Positions 1 to 7,560 of a stretch of DNA of 25,094 bases are shown here, piece by piece. How positions within the stretch are numbered: the first letter of the stretch is position 1; every line of letters begins with the position of its first letter. The DNA comes from HGM04593 sp045636545 (GTDB lineage: Bacteria; Bacteroidota; Bacteroidia; Bacteroidales; Bacteroidaceae). The notes beneath the pieces were generated by a model, which searched no databases, was not told the origin of the DNA, and was given only the letters and a program-made list of their open reading frames with translations. The position numbers and the translations under genes are program-made. The stretch lies in the NCBI GenBank assembly GCA_045636545.1, contig JAZTXR010000075.1, positions 1 to 25,094 on the forward strand. The letters are read 5' to 3'.

Positions 1-178
1 ATGTCGACCGTAGTGGAGACATCTCGTTTGTCGTTGTTAGAGATCCCTCGTCGCTTTACTTTTAGTGAAGTTGCTCACGCTCGGCATAATTCAAGTAAAC
101 TTGATTCTGCACTCACTTACTCGCAACATTGTCTCTGTCGGGATGACATTGCTGGGTCATCTGCTATATTATTACCAA
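1..178 (-). repeat. Long dispersed repeat, left copy (inverted relative to 16429-16628)
   Basis: Read on the minus strand, this stretch matches 16429-16628 almost base for base. Shared parts are a B end (AATATAGCAGATGACCCA, 154-171), a segment with an AAGTTTACTT hairpin, and an A half-site with CCACTACGGTCGACAT (1-25). The right copy has 27 nt (16460-16486) where this one has a single base. An open frame of about 60 codons runs through both copies, but it is only repeat DNA without coding character. The copy reaches the window edge, so its true left end is not visible. Confidence 0.85.
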
Positions 179-304
179 AAATAATCAAGTAAACCTGTTA
201 TTTCTCGCTCGTTTGTAACTGATTTGCGGTAAACCGCGAATATATACTGCACTCGCTTTGAAAAATAATCAAGTAAACTTGTTATTTCTCGCTCGTTTGT
301 AACT
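178..304 (+). repeat. 43-bp direct repeat pair upstream of the first BspA gene
   Basis: The block at 178-220 recurs at 262-304 with one mismatch; both begin AAAATAATCAAGTAAAC and end CTCGTTTGTAACT. The 41 bases between them contain the hairpin GCGGT-AA-ACCGC (about 225-239). The second copy ends at a TATATTTG box, so the repeat borders the probable promoter of the 344 gene. No coding capacity is seen. Confidence 0.8.
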
Positions 305-311
305 ATATTTG
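304..311 (+). promoter_or_regulatory. Candidate -7 promoter box for the BspA-like gene
   Basis: TATATTTG fits the Bacteroidota -7 consensus TAnnTTTG and lies 32 nt before the ATG at 344. No well-spaced TTTG -33 element is visible, so this is tentative. Confidence 0.35.
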
Positions 312-343
312 CAAATGGTTGTTAATCAATTGAAAAATAGTCC

Positions 344-1768
344 ATGAAATACAGTTGCTTCAAATATCTTTGCTCTGCTGTGTTGCTTTTATGTGCAATG
401 GCGGCAGGCGCTGCCGATTTTCAGGTTGGTGGCATTTGTTACAACATCTTGTCCGAGGAGGAGAGGACGGTTGAGGTTGCCGTTATCGGTGACGGCTACA
501 GCACATTTCACGGTGAATATACCGGCAATATGAATATCCCGGAGAGTGTCTCCTATAATGGAATAACATACCGTGTCGTGGCTATTGGCGAGGGGGCGTT
601 CTGGGGGGCTTCCGACCTTTCGGGTATATCAATGCCCGTCAGCGTTACAAGCATTGGTGAGGGGGCGTTCAGTGATTGCACCGGGCTTACAGCCATTGTG
701 ATTCCCGACAGTGTTACCTGCATAGCTGCAGAGGCATTCAATAATTGTACCGGACTTGCAAATGTCGTAATTCCCGCCGGTGTTACAACTATTGGCAGTT
801 CTGCGTTCGGTAACTGCACTGCTCTTACGTCCATTGTGCTTCCCGACGGTGTCACAGACATTGCGGCTTCTCTCTTCTCCGGTTGCACCTCCCTTGCAAG
901 CATTGAAATCCCCGAAGGTGTCACTGCCATCGGTAATTCTGCGTTCCTTAATTGTGCCTCCCTTACCGCCATCATAATCCCCGATGGCGTTATGGCTATT
1001 GGTGATTATGCTTTTTCTGACTGCTCGGGTCTTGAGGGTATTGTAATAAGCAGTGGTGTAAAGCGCATTGGAAAGAGGGCATTCTATAATTGTTCAGCTC
1101 TTGCAAATGTGGTAATTCCCAACGGTGTAACCGATATCGATGTGCTTGCATTCGCCAATTGTTCGGCTCTTGAAACTGTTGTGATGGGCAATCGTGTCGC
1201 AAGTATAGGACGTGAGGCTTTCAGCAACTGCACGGCATTGACAGGCATTGAACTTCCGGGGAGTGTAAGAAGCATTGGGACGGGTGCGTTCGGTAACTGT
1301 TCGGCTCTCTCAAGCATTGTTGTCGCTGGGGAAAATGCTGTCTATGACAGCCGCGACAACTGCAATGCCATTATAATGACCAAGAATAACACGCTTTTGA
1401 TAGGTTGCAAGAACAGTTTAATCCCCGGGACTGTTACGGCCATTGGAGCTTCGGCGTTCGCAAACTGTTCAGCACTCACTGATATTGTAATTCCGGGCAG
1501 TGTCACAGCTATAAAGAATTATGCGTTCCGCGGTTGCACCGGCTTGACGAAGATTGAAATCCCCAACAGTGTCAAGACGATTGGTGATTATGCGTTCAAT
1601 AATTGCACCGGGCTTGCAAGTGCCGCAATATGCAATGGTGTAAAAAGCATAGGGCATTATGCGTTCGCAAACTGTAGTGGCATTGCAAACATAAAACTCC
1701 CTGATAGCGTAACGAGCATTGGTCAACATGCGTTTGATGGCATAGCCGAGGTTTCTTATCCCGAATAG
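344..1768 (+). CDS. BspA-like leucine-rich repeat surface/secreted protein
   Basis: A 474-residue protein with a signal peptide (about residues 1-24, hydrophobic core followed by AAGA-AD), then a short N-terminal region and about sixteen BspA-type (LRR_5, Treponema pallidum LRR) repeats of roughly 23 residues. Each repeat follows the pattern IP-V-IG--AF-NC--L. BspA proteins are exported and mediate binding to host matrix, fibronectin or other bacteria in some species; the ligand here cannot be predicted. An island around residues 325-360 (AVYDSRDNCNAI, then TLLIGCKN) breaks the repeat register and also occurs in the second BspA protein of this window, a common feature of the family. The protein ends with the last repeat (EVSYPE) and has no C-terminal sorting tail, unlike the paralogue at 20954. 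It is convergent with the MscS gene, with only 48 bp between stops and no clear terminator. Confidence 0.9.
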   Translation: MKYSCFKYLCSAVLLLCAMAAGAADFQVGGICYNILSEEERTVEVAVIGDGYSTFHGEYTGNMNIPESVSYNGITYRVVAIGEGAFWGASDLSGISMPVSVTSIGEGAFSDCTGLTAIVIPDSVTCIAAEAFNNCTGLANVVIPAGVTTIGSSAFGNCTALTSIVLPDGVTDIAASLFSGCTSLASIEIPEGVTAIGNSAFLNCASLTAIIIPDGVMAIGDYAFSDCSGLEGIVISSGVKRIGKRAFYNCSALANVVIPNGVTDIDVLAFANCSALETVVMGNRVASIGREAFSNCTALTGIELPGSVRSIGTGAFGNCSALSSIVVAGENAVYDSRDNCNAIIMTKNNTLLIGCKNSLIPGTVTAIGASAFANCSALTDIVIPGSVTAIKNYAFRGCTGLTKIEIPNSVKTIGDYAFNNCTGLASAAICNGVKSIGHYAFANCSGIANIKLPDSVTSIGQHAFDGIAEVSYPE

Positions 1769-1816
1769 TGATACCGGGATTTCCACTCGTTAACTGTATG
1801 TGGTGTCGGGCTTGCA

Positions 1817-3145
1817 TCATTTCACTGTCTTGTATGGCATACCGTCGATGCGCTCTATCGGGTACTGCCCCTCGAGCAGGCCGCTGATGACGGTGTCGCG
1901 CGCGCCTGATGTCTGGAACGGATAGAGTTCGAAAAGCGGCATCATTGATGCAAAGTGTTCCATAATCTCGGACTGTATGCTCTCGTATGCAATCCACTCG
2001 GTTGTGGTGGTGAAGCAATAGAACTGTATGGGCAGTCCGTTGCCGTTGGGTTCAAGAGTGCGCACCATTATTGTCATGTCGTTGTGTATGAGCGGGTGAC
2101 GGTGCAGGTATAAGTCGGCGTATGCGCGGAACAGCCCGGCATTGGTGTCTATGGTGCCGTTTGTGAGGCCATCGGGGTTCGATGTGTTGGCGGTCATGCC
2201 GCCAAGTGCCTGCTGGCTCTTTCGCGCTATGTAGTCTGCCAGTTCATCGTCGAGCATGCCGATGCGCTTGAGCAGTTCCTCGCTGCAGGGCTTTATGGTG
2301 TCGAGCTTTATGGTGTATCCGCGTGCTATGCGCCGCCCACCGCTCTCGCTCATTCCGCGCCAGTTGGTAAAGCTCTGGTTAATGAGTGTATAGGGTGGGA
2401 TGGTGGCTATGGTGTTGTCCCAGTTGCGCACCTTTACAATAGTGAGTGAAATATCGATTACGTTGCCGTTGATGTTTGTACCCGGGATTTCAATCCAATC
2501 GCCAAGGCGCACCATGTCATTCTCCAGCAGCAGGAACCCGCCCACAAAGCCCATGATGCTGTCTTTGGCGATGAGCATTAGCACGGCGGCGAATGCTCCC
2601 AAGCCGCCTATGAGGTAGAGTGGCGATTTGTTGGTTAGTATGGATATTATTATTATGACAGCGACAAGGGTGACAATGATTTTTCCCACCTGTATGAATC
2701 CCTTTACCGGCCTGTCGTGGAACTTGCTGTTGTTGAATGCCGAGTCGCCAACGGCGCAGAGCACGGCAATTGTCGCAATTGCCATTGCAATGACATAGTA
2801 TATTGTCACGGCTGTCTCAATGTAGTGCAATGCTATGCTGTCACCCTTGGCGGTCAAGGGCAGCAAGGTGTTTATGGTTATGGGGACAAGCAGATGGGCG
2901 GTCTTGCGCAATCTGTTTGCTTTTAGCATCTGCGTGAGGAAATTGTAGTGCTTTCTTCTCACAATGCGCTTTATGGCAAACAGCGAAATACGGTAGGTTA
3001 TCTCCATTACCGCTACGGCTATTATTATGACTATTGCAGATATGATGAACGTGTCGTAACGGTTGATGGCTTCACCGGACAGGCCTGCATATTTTATCAG
3101 CTCCTTTACCTTATCATATATATATCCTGTTATGTCCTCTTGCAT
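1817..3145 (-). CDS. MscS-family mechanosensitive ion channel, YbdG-like
   Basis: A 442-residue inner-membrane channel protein that would release small osmolytes during hypo-osmotic shock. Hydrophobic segments lie at about residues 33-55, 82-98, 108-133 and 153-171. The pore-lining helix follows (about 175-205, GGLGAFAAVLMLIAKDS), then the MscS beta domain with GDWIEIPG (216-223) and the stretch TIPPYTLINQSFTNWRGMSESGGRRI typical of E. coli YbdG-type channels. The C-terminal part is cytoplasmic. The frame is open upstream to 3679, but that part is antisense to the thioesterase gene and lacks membrane-protein character, so the ATG at 3145 (MQEDITGYIYDKVK) is chosen; this gives the usual length for YbdG relatives. 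No Shine-Dalgarno sequence is evident, as is normal in this phylum. The gene is divergent from the thioesterase gene, with a hairpin repeat between. Confidence 0.9.
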   Translation of the reverse strand: MQEDITGYIYDKVKELIKYAGLSGEAINRYDTFIISAIVIIIAVAVMEITYRISLFAIKRIVRRKHYNFLTQMLKANRLRKTAHLLVPITINTLLPLTAKGDSIALHYIETAVTIYYVIAMAIATIAVLCAVGDSAFNNSKFHDRPVKGFIQVGKIIVTLVAVIIIISILTNKSPLYLIGGLGAFAAVLMLIAKDSIMGFVGGFLLLENDMVRLGDWIEIPGTNINGNVIDISLTIVKVRNWDNTIATIPPYTLINQSFTNWRGMSESGGRRIARGYTIKLDTIKPCSEELLKRIGMLDDELADYIARKSQQALGGMTANTSNPDGLTNGTIDTNAGLFRAYADLYLHRHPLIHNDMTIMVRTLEPNGNGLPIQFYCFTTTTEWIAYESIQSEIMEHFASMMPLFELYPFQTSGARDTVISGLLEGQYPIERIDGMPYKTVK

Positions 3146-3165
3146 CGTCGTTGTGAATTTGGGCA

Positions 3166-3214
3166 CTCCCCTCCGTCGGCAAGCCGACACCTCCCCTCTG
3201 CAAGAGTGGAGGAG
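3166..3214 (+). repeat. Family C intergenic hairpin repeat
   Basis: The unit starts CTCCCCTCCG, has a perfect core hairpin GTCGGC-AA-GCCGAC (3175-3188), then ACCTCCCCTCT-GCA-AGAGTGGAGG, which folds again. It shares flanks but not core-stem sequence with the units at 8856, 17506, 17551 and 17633. It lies in the 207-bp gap between the divergent mscS-like and thioesterase genes. Confidence 0.75.
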
Positions 3215-3352
3215 CTGTTTTCTTGACATGCTGGGAGATTGCTGATGTTTTGGTAAATTTGTTTTTCTCTTTACAACAAAAAAGTGCGCTGTTTTGCTGT
3301 CGGGGAACGGCGAATTTTGTATATTCGCGTAAGAAATAATACGAAGAATACT

Positions 3353-3727
3353 ATGCCAAAGATTGGAATGACTTTTACAAGCGGGACTATTGTTACATTG
3401 TCCAATTGTGCAGTGACAATGGGGTCGGGCAACCTGGAGGTTTTTGCAACGCCTGCCATGGTTGCGTTGATGGAAAATGCAGCAATGAATGCCGTGGCTC
3501 AGGCTCTGCCACATGACTCTACAACCGTGGGTGCCGAGATGAATACCACGCACATAAAGCCGTCGGCCATTGGTGCAAGGGTACAGGCTACTGCAACGCT
3601 CATTGCGGTCGAGGGACGTAAACTCACGTTTGCCGTTGAGGCGGCCGATGAGGCCGGCACAATAGGCCGGGGAATCCACGTCCGTTTTATTGTAGACAAG
3701 GAGCGCTTTATGGCAAAATTGAGATAA
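3353..3727 (+). CDS. Hotdog-fold thioesterase, FlK (fluoroacetyl-CoA thioesterase)-like
   Basis: A 124-residue cytoplasmic protein that starts MPKIGMTFTSG. It has the sequence layout of small hotdog thioesterases related to FlK: an early TPAMVALMENAAMNAV helix (about residues 34-49), then a strand with GAEMNTTHIKPSAIGARVQATATL (about 60-84), and a final FAVEAADEAGTIGRGIHVRFIVDKERF. In FlK a Thr, a Glu and a His act in catalysis; the T in TPAM, the E in MENA and the H in TTHIKP sit at corresponding places. The real substrate is an unknown acyl-CoA; fluoroacetyl-CoA is only the best-studied relative. The frame is open upstream to 3284, but the shorter start matches the family N-terminus. A possible TATATTCG -7 box lies at 3320-3327. 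Confidence 0.85.
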   Translation: MPKIGMTFTSGTIVTLSNCAVTMGSGNLEVFATPAMVALMENAAMNAVAQALPHDSTTVGAEMNTTHIKPSAIGARVQATATLIAVEGRKLTFAVEAADEAGTIGRGIHVRFIVDKERFMAKLR

Positions 3728-3754
3728 TTATCCCATTTTTTTTTGCAGGCGGTT

Positions 3755-3780
3755 GTAACAAATCGGCCTTTCATTCGTCT
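3755..3780 (+). promoter_or_regulatory. Candidate ECF sigma factor promoter
   Basis: GTAAC (3755-3759) and CGTCT (3776-3780) are separated by 16 nt, a spacing and pair of motifs typical of ECF-sigma promoters. The ATG of the WG-repeat lipoprotein gene follows 21 nt after CGTCT. No ECF sigma gene lies in the window. Confidence 0.4.
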
Positions 3781-3801
3781 TTAGAATAAAAAGATCTTAT
3801 T

Positions 3802-5040
3802 ATGAAAACAGACAGATTCTCGATTTTTGCGATTTTCGCATTTGCTGTTTCATTGTTTGCGTGTTCAGCGCAGGAAAAGGCAAAGCACCGTCTTCCGCTT
3901 GACAAGCGAGTGGCGATAATGGAAAAATATGATTACATACGCAGGGATTCGTGCTTTGTCATTGCTGTAAAGGATAAGCGATATTTCTTGCTTGATGCCG
4001 ATGGCGGTGAGATTGCCTTGACGGGGTATGACGAGGTCTATTGTCCCAAAGATACTGCAACGCTTGCCCGTGTGCGTATTGGTAAAAAGTATGGCTATAT
4101 CAATAACAAGGGGGATGTTGTAATTCCTGTTGAGTATGACTATACGCACTCGTTCAGCGAGGGGTTGGCATCAGTTGTGAAAGATGGCAAGTATGGTTTT
4201 GTTGATATGTCTGGGAATGTGGTAATTCCATTCATATATGATGGTGTCCGTGGCAGTTTCTCTGCGGGTGTGTGCTCGGTTTCTTTGAATGGAAGAACCG
4301 GTTTCATAAATGCAATGGGCGAAACGGTGATACCTTTTGAATATGATGATGCCTTTATGTTTCTCGAGGGATTGTCGCCTGTCGAGGTTGATGACAAATG
4401 GGGCTGCATTGACAAGGACGGCAAGGTGGTTATCCCCATAAAATATAAGTTTGTCTCTCCTTGCCGCGAGGGCATTGTGGGCGTAGAGCATTTTGCTGCC
4501 GGTTGGGGCACCGTGGACAAGGCCGGCAATGAAATTGTCTCTCCGCAGTACGCAAACATGATGGGCATATATTACATGAATGGCAGGGCTTTGGTTGAGC
4601 GCATTGATACGACATTCTATGAAATATGGGAGAAGAATGGCAAGATGTGGTTGGATGTGGCTGCCACCGGAATAATTGACCGCGAGGGTAATGAGATTGT
4701 ACCTGTGAAATATATGGGTGTCAGGGAACTTCTTGACTCAAGATACTATGCGGTGCAGAGGGTTGATGATGAACTTTGGGGAGTGCTCGACTATGACGGC
4801 AAGGAGGTAGTACCTGTGAAATATGATGATGTCAGTGCTGTTACTGCCAATATCGCAACATACGCGATGAAGATTGACGGTAACAGATTGTATGGACTGT
4901 TGGACAGTGGACTCAATGAGATTGTCACTCCACAATACACAGAAATCAGGTTTTATCCTTTTGTCGATTTGATAAAGGCTGTTTTGCCCGGCGGCGGGTA
5001 TCATATCTATGATGCCGATGGCGCAGTGGTGAGAATGTAG
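3802..5040 (+). CDS. WG-repeat lipoprotein
   Basis: A 412-residue protein with a lipoprotein signal peptide: charged start MKTDR, hydrophobic stretch, and SLFA-C with the lipidated Cys at residue 21. The Phe at -2 is slightly atypical for a lipobox. The rest is a chain of WG beta repeats, for example KKYGYINNKGDVVIPVEYD, GKYGFVDMSGNVVIPFIYD, DKWGCIDKDGKVVIPIKYK and ELWGVLDYDGKEVVPVKYD, about eight in all. WG repeats are widespread in Bacteroidota envelope proteins and probably form a beta-propeller or solenoid; no enzymatic role is established. The gene is followed after 34 bp by another small lipoprotein gene on the same strand, and the two probably share a transcript ending at the terminator near 5523-5567. 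Confidence 0.9.
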   Translation: MKTDRFSIFAIFAFAVSLFACSAQEKAKHRLPLDKRVAIMEKYDYIRRDSCFVIAVKDKRYFLLDADGGEIALTGYDEVYCPKDTATLARVRIGKKYGYINNKGDVVIPVEYDYTHSFSEGLASVVKDGKYGFVDMSGNVVIPFIYDGVRGSFSAGVCSVSLNGRTGFINAMGETVIPFEYDDAFMFLEGLSPVEVDDKWGCIDKDGKVVIPIKYKFVSPCREGIVGVEHFAAGWGTVDKAGNEIVSPQYANMMGIYYMNGRALVERIDTTFYEIWEKNGKMWLDVAATGIIDREGNEIVPVKYMGVRELLDSRYYAVQRVDDELWGVLDYDGKEVVPVKYDDVSAVTANIATYAMKIDGNRLYGLLDSGLNEIVTPQYTEIRFYPFVDLIKAVLPGGGYHIYDADGAVVRM

Positions 5041-5074
5041 TAGTGTGAATCCATTTATATAAAATAATTATACT

Positions 5075-5497
5075 ATGAAGAAAAGTGTATTTTCCCTGTT
5101 GGCGTTTGTTGCGCTTTCTGTTGTGTCGTGTTCTACTCCGGCCGAAAAATCAATAAAGGAGCTGGAGGCTATTGTTGTGAAAGTAGAGACCGGCTGTGTC
5201 GATACCGAGAAAGAATTTGAGGAGGTGTTGCAGAGTGTTGAACTGTTGACCGAAAAATATAAGGATGTCGAATATACCGCCGGGCAACAGAGTGAGATTG
5301 AGGACTTGAATATGAGGCTTTCTGCTGCATTGACCGAACAGTTCGGCAGGTATTTGGGACATGCTTTCTCTGGTTTGATGAATGGAATGGTAAGTGGGAT
5401 GAGTGGATTCATGGACGGTATGCATGATTTTGTCGATGGCATGCAGGAACTTGTTGATGAAATAGAGGTGATGACCGACGACTGGAATGATATGTAA
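5075..5497 (+). CDS. Small lipoprotein of unknown function
   Basis: A 140-residue protein, not assigned to a family here. It has a clear lipoprotein signal (MKKSVFSLLAF...SVVS-C, Cys at residue 19). Residues about 24-75 are rich in Glu, Lys and Leu with heptad-like spacing (KSIKELEAIVVKVE; EKEFEEVLQSVELLTEKY), which suggests an amphipathic or coiled-coil helix. The C-terminal third is a Gly/Met/Phe-rich stretch with a recurring GM motif (NGMVSGMSGFMDGM...DGMQEL) and ends in an acidic tail. It lies 34 bp after the WG-repeat gene and ahead of a strong terminator, so it is probably the last gene of a two-gene envelope operon. Confidence 0.75.
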   Translation: MKKSVFSLLAFVALSVVSCSTPAEKSIKELEAIVVKVETGCVDTEKEFEEVLQSVELLTEKYKDVEYTAGQQSEIEDLNMRLSAALTEQFGRYLGHAFSGLMNGMVSGMSGFMDGMHDFVDGMQELVDEIEVMTDDWNDM

Positions 5498-5522
5498 TGT
5501 CTATAAATTTACCATGCCATAC

Positions 5523-5567
5523 AAAAAATCAAAAACTCGACATCTGTCGAGTTTTTGATTTTTTTAA
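5523..5567. terminator. Strong bidirectional intrinsic terminator
   Basis: A nearly perfect inverted repeat built on AAAAACTCGACA / TGTCGAGTTTTT extends on both sides through AAAAAATC / GATTTTTT. It gives a long stem ending in a T run on either strand. It closes the lipoprotein operon and could also stop transcripts from the RAYT gene (-). Confidence 0.9.
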
Positions 5568-5726
5568 CATAACCGGTAAAACCTTTGCCTCTCATTTGAT
5601 GTTTACATTGTGCAAGTCACCGAAAACCGCTGCATTGATGTGCGAATGTCCTGCAGCAAAATAAAGTTAATACACTGGTGATTTTGCATAGTAGTTTTGT
5701 CGTGTTTTATTTTGTGTTTGTGTTTA

Positions 5727-5758
5727 GGTTGCCCTCTGATGTGAATCACGGGGCAACC
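5727..5758. repeat. Hairpin downstream of the RAYT gene (possible REP)
   Basis: GGTTGCCC (5727-5734) and GGGCAACC (5751-5758) form a perfect 8-bp stem around a 16-nt loop. The hairpin ends five bases past the RAYT stop codon, where REP sequences mobilised by RAYTs often sit. It could equally serve as a terminator for that gene, since a short T-rich run follows on the plus side. Confidence 0.6.
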
Positions 5759-5763
5759 GCTTT

Positions 5764-6291
5764 TTATGTTTCTCTGTTGAAACAATCGCAATCCCAATTT
5801 ACGGGATTGTTCTCAATGTATTGGGATATGTTATTACGGTCTTTGGTACCACGTATGGCATGGTCATGATATCGTTGTTGCCATTTGAATTTGCTGTTTA
5901 TCGTATGGGCATATTTTGTTATGGCCGATTTCAGAGAACCTATGTATGTGGAGAGTAAAGGCCGTTTGTGGTTCTGTATTCCGTTTTCTACACGTTCTTC
6001 GTGCGTAGGGACACGGCATGCCGTGTCCGTCTGTTCAATATCGATGATTGCGTGAAAATGGTTTGGCATTACCACGTATTGCAAAATATTGATATGGGGG
6101 TGGTGTTTTTTTGTGTTCTCCAGGCATTCTGTCAAGAAAAGCCCTATTTGTGATAATTGCATTTTGCCATCAGCTATTTCACCGAAATAATGTATCCAAT
6201 TGTGAGTGCATATTGTGACGAAATATTCTCCCTCATTGTAATCCAGCCATTTTGCACGTGGGGATTTTCTTTGTGGTAGCTTTGTGGTCAT
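5764..6291 (-). CDS. REP-associated tyrosine transposase (RAYT, Y1/IS200-like)
   Basis: A 175-residue protein of the Y1 transposase fold (Transposase_17). Such enzymes cut and rejoin single-stranded DNA at REP hairpins and are usually domesticated rather than self-mobile. The N-terminus has the RAYT signature RKSPRAKWLDYNEGEYFVT and ICTHN. The HUH metal motif is HFH at residues 78-80 (VVMPNHFHAI). The probable catalytic tyrosine is Y158 in ISQYIENNPVNW, preceded by WQQRYHDHAIR (137-147). Length is in the usual range for the family. Residues 88-95 are encoded by a perfect 20-bp palindrome (6009-6028) that recurs twice beyond the neighbouring IS110 gene. The insertion lies just after the HUH strand, probably in a surface loop, and keeps the frame. 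Hairpin elements flank the gene on both sides. Confidence 0.9.
   Translation of the reverse strand: MTTKLPQRKSPRAKWLDYNEGEYFVTICTHNWIHYFGEIADGKMQLSQIGLFLTECLENTKKHHPHINILQYVVMPNHFHAIIDIEQTDTACRVPTHEERVENGIQNHKRPLLSTYIGSLKSAITKYAHTINSKFKWQQRYHDHAIRGTKDRNNISQYIENNPVNWDCDCFNRET
6009..6028. repeat. 20-bp perfect palindrome inside the RAYT gene
   Basis: GGACACGGCATGCCGTGTCC is fully self-complementary. Identical copies lie at 7898-7917 and 7956-7975, and the match to the first of these extends into the following CGTCTGTT. This one is translated in frame as part of the transposase. Confidence 0.95.
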
Positions 6292-6330
6292 TTCGTATAG
6301 ATGTAGTTACTATGTTTGCATTCGTAATGA

Positions 6331-6395
6331 GTAGTGCTCGTCGGGATGGGTGGTCCCACCCCTTGCCGCACGGCGCTCCCCGACCGATGATATAA
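6331..6395. repeat. REP-like imperfect palindrome upstream of the RAYT gene
   Basis: The block has an outer pair TCGGGA / TCCCCGA enclosing a perfect hairpin GGGTGG-TC-CCACCC (6348-6361) and a smaller GCCG-CA-CGGC hairpin. GC-rich nested palindromes next to a RAYT gene are the expected form of its REP substrate. It also lies just before the likely left part of the IS110 element. Confidence 0.65.
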
Positions 6396-6400
6396 AAAAT

Positions 6401-6477
6401 AGGTGTATAATAATTGGTTTCTTATCTTTGAATAAAGATATAGAAAAATCCACACCCCCAATTATATCTATACACCT
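6401..6477 (+). promoter_or_regulatory. Long hairpin abutting the IS110 transposase start codon
   Basis: AGGTGTATA (6401-6409) and ATAATTGG (6410-6417) pair with CCAATTAT (6458-6465) and TATACACCT (6469-6477), leaving an ATC bulge. An inner hairpin ATCTTT-GAAT-AAAGAT lies at 6424-6439. The right arm ends at the base before the ATG, so the folded transcript would bury the translation start. Alternatively this is part of the left-end structure of the element. Confidence 0.7.
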
Positions 6478-7560
6478 ATGAAACAAAGTAACAAAATTAA
6501 TTTCAAAGGACAAAATATCTACATAGGTATTGATGTCCATTTGAAGAGTTGGCACGTGACAATTATGACCGATTTCGGTTTTAAACGCAAGCATAGCCAG
6601 GAAGCATCAGCGTCAGTGCTCTTTGAACATTTGAAGAATCATTATCCAGAGGGTAATTATTATGCCATATACGAAAGTGGCTTTAGCGGTTTTTCAACCT
6701 ATTACAGTTTGAAATCTTATGGTATCAACTGTGTGATTGCACATGCTGCGGATATACCAACCGGGCAGAATGAAAGTGTAATGAAAAGCGACACTGTCGA
6801 TTCTGAAAAACTTGCGCGTACATTGCGTGACAAAAGTTTGAAAAACACCATCTATGTTCCATCGAAAGATATACTTGATCATCGTGGCATAGTCCGCTAT
6901 CGCAAGCACTTGCAAGATTGTATGTCAGGATGCAAATCACGTATCAAGCATCTTTTATACAGCAATGGAGTTTGTATGCCTGATTGTTTTTCGAACAGCA
7001 GGACACATTGGACAAGACGTTTTATAGAATGGTTAAAGAATGATGTGAAATTGCTGTCTCCCACCAAGAGGACTCTTGAACGTCAATTGGAACATATAGA
7101 AAACCTGCGTTTGGAAGTGCTGTCCATAACCAGAGAGATAAGAGAACTCTCACGCAGTGAATATTATGCAGAGAAAATAAGGCTAATCCAATCCGTCCCT
7201 GGAATAGGAATGATAACCGCCATGAATATATTAGTAGAACTGGAAAACATAGAACGCTTTAATAATGAAAAATCCTTTGCTTCTTATCTTGGTCTTATCC
7301 CTACCTGCAGAAACAGTGGAGAAAAGATAAGAACCGGAGAGATTACCTTCCGTGGAAATAACAGATTAAGGATAATGCTGGTCGAAAGTTCTTGGGTTGC
7401 CATACGCCGTGATATTGCCCTGGCAGCTGCATATAGTAACTTTTGCAAGAGGATGAAACCACAAAATGCTATAATACGTATTGCAAGAAAACTTTCAAAC
7501 CGTATCTTTGCAGTATTGAAGAGCGGTAATATATATGAATATGACAAATACCGTCGATAA
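6478..7560 (+). CDS. IS110-family transposase (DEDD, bridge-RNA-type recombinase)
   Basis: A 360-residue protein with the two-part IS110 layout. The N-terminal RuvC-like DEDD domain has D19 (IGIDVHLKSW), E66 (YESGFSG), and D105 and D108 (KSDTVDSEKLA). A helical linker follows (about 130-230). The C-terminal Transposase_20 domain has SVPGIGMITAMNILVEL (239-255), F-SYLGLIP (267-275) and the candidate catalytic serine S280 in RNSGEK. All key residues are present and the length is normal, so the gene looks intact. IS110-family enzymes recombine without classical terminal inverted repeats or large target duplications, and in characterised members a non-coding RNA from the element guides target choice. 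Only 77 nt separate the start from the REP-like block, while over 300 nt of AT-rich structured DNA follow the stop, so any guide RNA is more likely downstream, as in the IS1111 subgroup. Exact ends could not be fixed. Confidence 0.93.
   Translation: MKQSNKINFKGQNIYIGIDVHLKSWHVTIMTDFGFKRKHSQEASASVLFEHLKNHYPEGNYYAIYESGFSGFSTYYSLKSYGINCVIAHAADIPTGQNESVMKSDTVDSEKLARTLRDKSLKNTIYVPSKDILDHRGIVRYRKHLQDCMSGCKSRIKHLLYSNGVCMPDCFSNSRTHWTRRFIEWLKNDVKLLSPTKRTLERQLEHIENLRLEVLSITREIRELSRSEYYAEKIRLIQSVPGIGMITAMNILVELENIERFNNEKSFASYLGLIPTCRNSGEKIRTGEITFRGNNRLRIMLVESSWVAIRRDIALAAAYSNFCKRMKPQNAIIRIARKLSNRIFAVLKSGNIYEYDKYRR

Noticed and set aside
1..192. Open frame of 63 codons at the left edge (+) and its counterpart at 16475-16660 (-)
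   Set aside because: Both are the same dispersed repeat; the sequence is explained by A, B and D repeat parts and has no gene-like composition.
553..975. Antisense open frames across both BspA genes
   Set aside because: The 69-bp period of the repeats keeps other frames open by chance; no start signals or protein features.
3146..3679. Upstream extension of the MscS-like protein
   Set aside because: It runs antisense through the thioesterase gene, is rich in Cys/His/Arg and has no membrane segments.
5764..6291. Autonomous IS200/IS605 element
   Set aside because: No TnpB gene nearby; the N-terminal signature and neighbouring palindromes fit a RAYT instead.
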